From NCBI GenBank assembly GCA_029204225.1, contig CM055101.1, forward strand, positions 33,485,683 through 33,549,682: a DNA stretch of 64,000 bases, written 5' to 3'. The notes beneath the pieces are model-generated. The model worked only from the letters and a program-made list of their open reading frames with translations, had not been told where the DNA came from and ran no database searches. Positions 57,440-64,000 of the stretch are shown here, in pieces; positions within the stretch are counted from its first letter, which is position 1, and every line of letters starts with the position of its first letter. Made by a program: the position numbers and the translations under genes. The stretch is from Diphasiastrum complanatum (taxonomy: Eukaryota > Streptophyta > Lycopodiopsida > Lycopodiales > Lycopodiaceae).

Positions 57440-57680
57440 TGTGTGTGTGTGTGTGTGTGTGTGTTATAGAGTTTAGGTGTGTGTGTGTGTGTTAGGCTTA
57501 GACATTAATCATTAGAGTTAGACTTTAGACATTAATCATCTATTGTGTGTGCGTGCACACACGTGTGTGTGTGTGTGTGTGTGTTAGGCTTTAGACATTA
57601 ATCATTAGGGTTAGACTTTAGACATTAATCATCTATTGTGCACGCATGCGCACGCGCGCATGTGTGCGTGCGTGCATTAG
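57440..57680. repeat. (GT)n tracts and a duplicated ttagacattaatcat segment
   Basis: GT runs at about 57441-57464, 57477-57492 and 57561-57583, then a purine-pyrimidine alternating cacgcatgcgcacgcgcg stretch near 57640. A segment of about 90 bp containing tagactttagacattaatca is duplicated (57500 and 57590). Alternating CG/CA/TG DNA can adopt Z-form. Confidence 0.85.
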
Positions 57681-57689
57681 GGTTAGGCT

Positions 57690-58050
57690 TTCATGCATGT
57701 AGGGCTGAAGCTAATACATTAACCTAATGCCTAAAACCTGTAAACTCTAAACTAATACTAAGACATTAAGCTAATACCACTCTTGTAAACCCTAAACCCG
57801 TCTCATGAACCTTTATCCCCCCTCCTTGTAAATCATAAATCGCTATGTCGAACCATTATCACCCCCTCTCTCTTAAACCAATAGACATATCTCTCACTCA
57901 TGCAGACTCACTACGTAAATTGTAAACCCCTCTCGTAATGTCTACAATCCATACTAAACCTTAAACCTTCTCTTGTAAACCCCCTCTTGTAAACCCTAAA
58001 CCACATCTCGTAATCTCTACGGCTCGGGACCATAAACCTTAAACCCTTCT
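57690..58050. repeat. Interspersed telomere-like CCCTAAA motifs
   Basis: Units such as cttgtaaaccctaaacc and taaacctt/taaaccc recur between 57730 and 58050, loosely resembling plant telomere repeats (CCCTAAA) in a longer degenerate unit. Confidence 0.65.
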
Positions 58051-58494
58051 ATTACAACCTGATAAGATATAGGCCATTGGGCATGTAAAGTTTGAACTCT
58101 GATCACCGAGTCCCAACTGACTCATTGAGGCTTAAATAGTGAATTAATCGGTGCTTTATGAGCCATCTACAGTCTAATCTAATCACTACCCAACTGAGTC
58201 TATCTTTATCACTTCCCAGGTTCTAAGACCTCTTACTCTAATCTAGATTGTCTAAAACGAATTAAATTTGAATTTAGGGCTTATTTAACCCTCAACATGG
58301 TAGGCCGTAGAACTCAACTCTAAAAATGATCAACGAATAATCAAACTAAACAATTATTGAATTGTAACGACACTAAGAAGCAAATCCAAGAGGGATCTAA
58401 AGTACAAATACCTATTTACACAATGCACATTAATATTGTTCAATCATAATCAAGGCTGTATTATTTTTTCTAAGAATGGTGGATTCTACATAGG

Positions 58495-58645
58495 GCTTCA
58501 ATATTACTAAATCAGAGATGTTCAGACTGGTGAAGTATCATTGCACTGCACTTTTGCCCAGCCAAAACAATGATTACAAATTTATTAACTAAGGCATTGA
58601 TTAAAGAGAGGCTAATAGCCAAAAAAAACCTCTCCACTTTCTTAA
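58495..58645 (+). pseudogene. Copia RNase H C-terminal fragment
   Basis: The plus strand encodes VQTGEVSLH, a frame change, then MITNLLTKALIKERL. Copia polyproteins end with this pattern (EVSLHYCPTKEMxADLLTKAL). Only about 45 codons remain. Confidence 0.7.
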
Positions 58646-58649
58646 AAAA

Positions 58650-59700
58650 TGATAATAATCTCTCCGCTTTCTTCATCATCCTCGTGCATATTGGACTTGG
58701 ACCTTTCTCTAGCCTTCAAAACCAGGAGAAGCATCTTCGTCGTTCTGCATACGGATCACAGACTTTTTTTTTCCATGGCAAAAGAATTGGACCTGACATG
58801 TCAAGAACGACATTGTTGCTTCCAATTATCTTTTATAACTTGTAAGCTGCAGAGCTTTAGTGACATAAGGTTGCTTTTCCTGTGTGGAAACTCAATGTCA
58901 GTTATCAATAATTTGGGAAAGATTGCTTCAAACGTATTAGCTTCAGCCCTACATGAATGAAAAAATTATTTTGTAAACATATAATCAATGGTAATTTTAG
59001 CCCGATACTATGGCAATGTGGTTATAACATAAACATCTCACCGCATCTGTCATGCGCTTCCACTTATCGCCCCTGACATTCCCAATCTGAAAGCGTACAT
59101 TGATAAGCGAACGAAGAGTTTTGTAAGACTATCGGATATCTTACAAAATCAAATAGAGAGCAGTCAAAATGACTTAAATTTAGAGCCAAAGTGCTGAAAG
59201 AAATAACCCGAAAAAGAATAGTCCAATCAATGCAAATTATATTTTTTGACTTGGAGTAGTTTGATACAGTGTATTCAAAGACACGATATTATACTATTTT
59301 AATATGGTACACCTCGTCTGAAGCTTCAAGTAAGTATTTATAAGATGAGACAGGGAGTTGAAATTTGATGTTGATGCATTATATACTATATAGACAGGAA
59401 GGAGCGTGGAACTATGCTGGCCGCGCTGTCATGTTAAGCTTTTTAGCTCGGTAAGAACGATGATCAACACTTTAAATAGCTTGTGTTAAGGTGGAGGATT
59501 GACACAAAATTCTAACTGCATCATTTTCATTAGTCATTTCTCCTGTGTTGAGTTCACTCGAACCCGTGTGTAGTTTCCAATAGAGTAGCGACAGAGACGA
59601 GGCGACCAATTACCAGATTCTATTCTTTTTAGCATATCTTTCCCTGCTCTTCTAGTAGTTAATAGAAATTTTGATCACAACAGATTTCTCTACAGGACAC
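58650..59700. other. No gene recognised; includes upstream region of the cysteine-rich peptide gene
   Basis: Short frames only. The last 250 bp should hold the promoter and 5' UTR of the gene at 59704: actttaaatagc at about 59469-59480 is a possible TATA box about 230 bp upstream of the start codon. Confidence 0.35.
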
Positions 59701-59703
59701 ATA

Positions 59704-60909
59704 ATGGAATGTGTCTCAAAAGATAGAATCTTCACCAGTGCGTTTCTTTTGATAGTGCTCTTCTTTTCCGGTAAGTACGCCAATTATTAAAGGCTAGATG
59801 TCTAGTTAAGATTTATTCAAATATATGTAGGAAATCAAGCTGTTTTACCTGTGTTTTACTTGGGCATGAAGTGTTCAGTTAGATACCATGACAAGTTTCA
59901 TAATGAAAACGCTCGCTCGATTGAGTTGCATTGTACAGGCTATTAGACTTAGAATGTTCAATTAAAACTTAACTTTGAACAATGTGACATCAGAGGAGTT
60001 CTAAATCCAAAAAAGACCCTTTGTAAAGATTCTTTTTATATTTTTTTCTCAATTTTTCTTACACATGGACCAATCAAAACACTCAAATTTGAAATCTACG
60101 TAACGTAACTTTTTGAGTCCACATTTTGATTCCACACTAAAAATGGCATAGCTTTTTAGCGGTAAGTCCAAATTTAACGGAGTTTGGTGCATTGGAAAGC
60201 GCTCGACAAGGGCTTTCTAATGATATTTACATGACATACTTCTAAGCTACGATTAAAAAGTTATGACAAGTCAAATGTATTAGTGTTATAATATTTTAAT
60301 AATATAAACTACATCTTGCACGAATTCTTAAAGGGTCTTTTTGGAGCTCAAAACTCCTCTAATGCTTTCTTTCATGCAGGAGATTTTAAGCAAGAGTTTC
60401 AGGCTCTTTGGGAAATGCCGCTACTTTCAACCAAAAAAACCGCAAAATAATTTTGATTTCAATGCTGTTCTCACAGGGATATGTTCGTATTTAGACTATG
60501 CCGACTGCTGCTCAATATAAAAAACCTAGAAGGATTTTGCAGCCTTGGAGTAAGCTTCTTTTTCTTTCTATAAATCAAACTCCTCAAGCAGTTCATATAT
60601 ATGATATAGACCATCGACAATCTCAAATAATATTAAAATACTATCAGAAATCCTTAAGCTACAATCAAATTGTATTTCAGAGGTATAATTTTTGGTTCTC
60701 TATTATTTTTGGCAAAACCATCATTAAATTTTGAGGTACATTTCGCAGTGCGTCGAGCACCTGGACCAGCATGTCTGGAAAAAATGTATGTATCATGTAA
60801 GGTTGGAGGAAAGAGAGGATGCATTTGCTCTGTGATTCACTTGTGCCACCCTGAAGTTTCCGGATGTTTTATGCACAATGGAAAAACCGTAACGTCCTGT
60901 GGATTCTAA
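59704..60909 (+). CDS. Secreted cysteine-rich peptide, two exons
   Basis: Exon 1 is 59704-59770 and exon 2 is 60749-60909. The donor is TCCG|GTAAGT and the acceptor ttcgcag|TG; the join is in frame and gives 75 residues ending at TAA 60907-60909. The start context is favourable (A at -3, G at +4). Residues 1-22 are a typical secretion signal with hydrophobic core AFLLIVLFF. The mature part has seven cysteines spaced C-X7-C-X7-C-X1-C-X5-C-X6-C-X10-C, many basic residues and almost no acidic ones. Size, signal and cysteine density fit plant cysteine-rich peptides (antimicrobial or signalling). The spacing does not match defensin, snakin or lipid-transfer signatures that I know. The odd cysteine count suggests a free thiol, a dimer or a lost partner. 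Poly(A)-type signals (aataaaaataaa) lie about 60 bp downstream. Confidence 0.7.
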
Positions 60910-60965
60910 TCATCTTCAATTCCACCTTAAAAGCAAAAGTGGATTCTAATCATCTTCATTTCAAC
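60899..60965 (+). repeat. Short direct repeat across the stop codon of the peptide gene
   Basis: gtggattctaatcatcttca occurs at about 60899 and again at about 60941, each followed by ttcca or tttca. The first copy contains the stop codon, so the 3' UTR begins with a duplication of the gene's end. Confidence 0.85.
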
Positions 60966-60969
60966 AATA

Positions 60970-62094
60970 AAAATAAAGGCACTGAATGCACCAAATTCTT
61001 GAGTCTTGCCTTTCAAGCATTACAAAATCACATTGACTGTATCATGTTGGCAGACGAATCTAAAGTATAGAGGCTTGTGTTTTACATAGGAGCTTTATCA
61101 ATTTTATTGTTTTAGTTGTACATATGCCAGAGTCCATACAAAGTGAATAGTTTTGTTCGAATCAAAACAGAGATATTTTTTGTATCTTCAGATATTTGTT
61201 GTACCTTCAGACCTACAATATGAGATCATATTCTTCTCTCTATCTTTCTCTCTCTCTTTGAAAAGCACAGAATGGAAGTGCAATCTTTCTCCTAAAATTA
61301 CTTGTTTCCAAGATATTGGTCTATGATCCAAAAGACTAACACACAGAACTTCCATGTTCAACATAGAAAGTTAGCAGATTTTACTGTTGAAGTTTTAATA
61401 TTATGTGAGACTGTCTCCATAAGGCTAACTGCTGCTATAAGAAGGAGAGATCAGTCACTCAATATGCAAATCCATGAGAATAGTCGTGAAGGAGAGAATT
61501 TACCAATCATTTGTAGTTTTGGAAGGTCGTTGACCATCGCACTACTGGTTTGATTTCATCACGGCCTCTCTATATTCTTGTCACCAAGAGATAGGTAACC
61601 TACAAGGATAGTGAGGCTCCTTTTACGTTTATGAAATATAATAAAAGGAGAAGAATGATCTGATTTGTTTGAGTGCCATTTTGTTCTGAGGAGCAGCCTC
61701 TTTCCTGCATAAACTATCACAACGTTTGATTCTGTCAATACTCTATCCTATGCTTCCTTGATAAACTGATGATGCCTGCTTTGCTCACTGATTTGCTCGT
61801 TGATGGAGCTTCTGCATTTTGGACGTTGCATCTCGACGTTGCATCTCGATCGAGAGAGAGAGAGAGAGAGAGCCCGCGCGTGGGGCATATAAAATTTGAA
61901 ATATAAGTATGTGTGTGCATGTGTCAAAAAAAAAAAATTTAGCATGAGATTTTAGTTTTTTTCTTTGTAGAATGCGTGACATTTTTTGCGGGCAGAGAGT
62001 GACATTTTTGATGGCACAAGGTTAATTTTTTTACGACAACCCTTACATCCTCTCTTTAAAATATCTTTATATATATAGATATATATACTAGTAA
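60970..62094. other. No recognised gene; (GA)n at about 61851-61872
   Basis: Frames such as 61302-61553 have no recognisable motif. A short (GA)n run near 61855 produces Leu/Ser artefact frames on the minus strand, and an AT-alternating stretch lies near 62068-62092. Confidence 0.45.
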
Positions 62095-62460
62095 AGAGTG
62101 TCCATCGTTGATGGGCATTGGACGGTCGACAATCTGGGCTGATGATCTAGTGGGTATGCCTCTCATTGACGGGCGGCTGATGATCTGGGTGACGGGCAGT
62201 CCTAATGCGGTCTAAAATGGTGGGTGGTAAGCCCATCGATGACGGGTGGCTGACAATTTTGGTTACGGCCGATGGATTGGGTTGAAGGTCAATGGTTTGG
62301 GTCGAAAGTGGGTATGCCCGTCGTTGATGGGCAGCCAACGATCTGGATGACAACCAATGATTTGGATGGTGGCTGATGGTTTAGGAGAAAAGTCGATGGT
62401 CATTTACGCGTGGCCCACTATTCAAAGTAGTATGTTAAGCCCGTCGTTGACGGGCGGCCT
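62095..62460 (+). repeat. Degenerate GGGT/GACGGGCGGC minisatellite
   Basis: Repeated phrases include gacgggcggctgatgatctgggt, gatgacgggtggctgacaat and cgtcgttgatgggcagcc, with shared words with 56945-57165. Units are about 15-35 bp and irregular; no coding frame is supported. Confidence 0.75.
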
Positions 62461-62505
62461 ACTATTTAAAATAATATGTTATGTTGTTCATGCATGTGTG
62501 TATGT

Positions 62506-62508
<3 letters not shown>

Positions 62509-62554
<46 letters not shown>
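62509..62554. repeat. (TG)n microsatellite
   Basis: About 23 TG units flanked by looser tatgtgtg and gcatgtgtg sequence. The long Cys/Val and Thr/His frames over it are artefacts. Confidence 0.97.
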
Positions 62555-62555
<1 letters not shown>

Positions 62556-62760
62556 ATACATGCATGTGTGCGAATACTTGCCTTTAGGTGTGTATGGGGG
62601 TGTGTGTGTGTGCATATTTTGTATGCATGTGTTTGCAAATGTCTGTTAACGGGTGGCCCATAGTTCAAAGTGAATAGGTTGTTCATGCATGTGATATGTA
62701 TGTGTGTTTGTGTGCATGTGTGAGGATGTTTTTTTTTAAGTTTGTATGTGACGTGTGTGT

Positions 62761-63385
62761 TGTGAAGGATTCAAATTGTCCTTCATCTTTGGTTACAAAA
62801 AGGAGCAAACCAACAATCCTGCCAATGTAGAAAAAATAGCATCTACATATAAAATGAGATGCAAACTCTAAGAGATACTGATAAAACATGAACCAAAATA
62901 TAAAATATGATTGATGTCCATACAATTACAGTACCCTACTGTATTTCACACGTGTGGAACCGAAAATAGCAAAATATGAGCATTCTACACACAAGATTGC
63001 AAGATAACATCATGAGAGTGCACCAATGAGTAGTAGAACCCAAAGAGAACCATGTATGATGATGAAATGAGAAAGAGAAGAGAGAAGATGTGTTTCTCCA
63101 CAAGGTACATCCTTTTATAGAGTGTCCAAATCCTATTTGGCCACTTGGCTTTTTCTCCAAAATGTAAACCCTACTATTTTTGGGTGTAGATTCAATGTAC
63201 CCAAAGTTCAAATTTGAATCTCTCTCAAACTCGACTACCAACTTTCCCACACTTTCAAAAAGTGTTTATTGAATGTATTTTAGACTAATATAGCTTCAAA
63301 AAGTTTCTCTCTAAGTCTAAAATGAATTTTGGCCTCATATTGACAATTTACCAAAATATGACTAAACTTGTTGAAATCTCTCACA
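62761..63385 (-). repeat. Putative 3' LTR of a minus-strand element
   Basis: The minus strand has GTTGAAGAGGGAG, a polypurine tract (63386-63398), followed at 63385 by TGTGAGAGATTTC. A matching left end TGTGAAGG (plus, 62761) gives TGTGA...TCACA termini over 625 bp. It contains cacacgtgtgg near 62947, like the young copia LTR. The left end is inferred from termini only. Confidence 0.5.
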
Positions 63386-63398
63386 CTCCCTCTTCAAC

Positions 63399-63795
63399 TA
63401 GTTTTGGCATAGTTTTAACCATACTACTTTGATCCAACTTTATAATGATCTCCATCCTAAATATAGACCTCCTTTCTAAGGTTCTAAAGTATCTTTCATA
63501 TTTGATATAGAGAATAGTGTCCAAATTGGATGACTCATACGACAATGATTCCTCCTCACTATCATTCACAATGACATCATTCAAAGTACACCCTACTTTG
63601 AACTCTTCACATACTTCTCTCTTGACTTGTGACTATCTCCCTCATCAAGTCTCTTGATAGAACCATTTGTTGTACTCTCTTTATGAAGACATGTGACTCC
63701 ACTTGCCGCAAAAATGACTTTCTTGGACTCATCAAAAAATAATGTAGAAGAACCATCTCCTTCATGCATGCACCTAGCAACATCTTTTTTGCCAA
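63399..63795 (-). pseudogene. 3'-terminal coding remnant of the minus-strand LTR element
   Basis: Open pieces read DESKKVIFAASGVTCLHKE and NDVIVNDSEEESLSYESSNL up to a stop at 63381, with a frameshift and one stop near 63600. They end right at the polypurine tract. They do not look like copia RNase H, so the element may be non-autonomous, rearranged or carry extra coding sequence. Confidence 0.35.
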
Positions 63796-64000
63796 GGGCT
63801 AAGGGTTAAGATCCAAGGGAGAAGGATTAGGGCTAACGACCAAAGGCTAATGAACAAGGGCCAAGGACCAAGGGCTAAGGATGAAGGGCGAATGGCCAAT
63901 GGCGAAGGACAAATGACCAAAGGCTAAGGGCCAAGGGAGAAGGGTTTAGGGTTTAGGGCTAAGGTTTAAGAATTTAGGATTTAGGGCTTAGGATTTAAGG
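63791..64000 (+). repeat. Phased telomere-like heptamer array, 30 units
   Basis: From 63791 to the window end the sequence splits into exactly 30 heptamers without any indel, consensus NNNARGG. Two consecutive units are perfect plant telomere TTTAGGG (63945-63958); others include CTAAGGG, CCAAGGG and TTTAGGA. The array continues past the window edge. Confidence 0.9.

Noticed and set aside
62357-62686. Cys/Val-rich and Thr/His-rich frames that resemble cysteine-rich peptides
   Set aside because: They are translations of the (TG)n tract.

Overview
The window reads as repeat-rich nuclear DNA of a land plant. Several retroelements carry a primer-binding site for plant initiator Met-tRNA (TGGTATCAGAGC). 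Ty1/copia and Ty3/gypsy fragments cover much of the sequence, spliceosomal introns are visible, and the right edge ends in TTTAGGG-type heptamers. I cannot name the species. Remains of a ParB-like/DNA N-methyltransferase gene, which I do not associate with typical flowering-plant genes, lean slightly toward a non-seed plant (inference, low confidence).

Layout. 1-5.3 kb: a large non-coding LTR element (minus strand) inserted into an old coding sequence whose continuation lies at 5.3-6.0 kb. 6.2-10.3 kb: fragments of copia elements, a second partial copy of the non-coding element, and a dispersed repeat with a 30-bp minisatellite. 11.4-13.3 kb: a multi-exon pseudogene with a ParB-like DGQH domain (minus). 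13.4-20.6 kb: gene-poor DNA with about 20 copies of a 17-21 bp palindrome and two local tandem duplications. 20.7-26.9 kb: a young, nearly intact copia element with near-identical LTRs and a 5-bp target duplication, inside an older LTR. 27.4-30.4 kb: a segment present in three copies. 33.0-47.7 kb: a nest of copia-A, copia-B and gypsy pieces, including a copia-B element whose two halves now point in opposite directions. 49.1-50.3 kb: a three-exon DNA methyltransferase pseudogene (minus), flanked by a copia 3' end. 51-58 kb: a candidate small membrane protein, a gypsy gag-protease remnant and simple repeats. 59.7-60.9 kb: the one clearly intact host-type gene, a two-exon secreted cysteine-rich peptide. 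62-64 kb: minisatellites, an LTR with part of its element, and a phased telomere-like heptamer array.

The best-supported intact reading frames are the cysteine-rich peptide, the gypsy Gag, and the copia gag-pol, which is broken by one frameshift. The most unusual content is the methyltransferase/ParB-like family. Two separate minus-strand fragments, about 36 kb apart, keep exon phases and key motifs but carry stops and frameshifts. They are in the wrong order to be one gene, so they are probably two broken copies or one rearranged locus.
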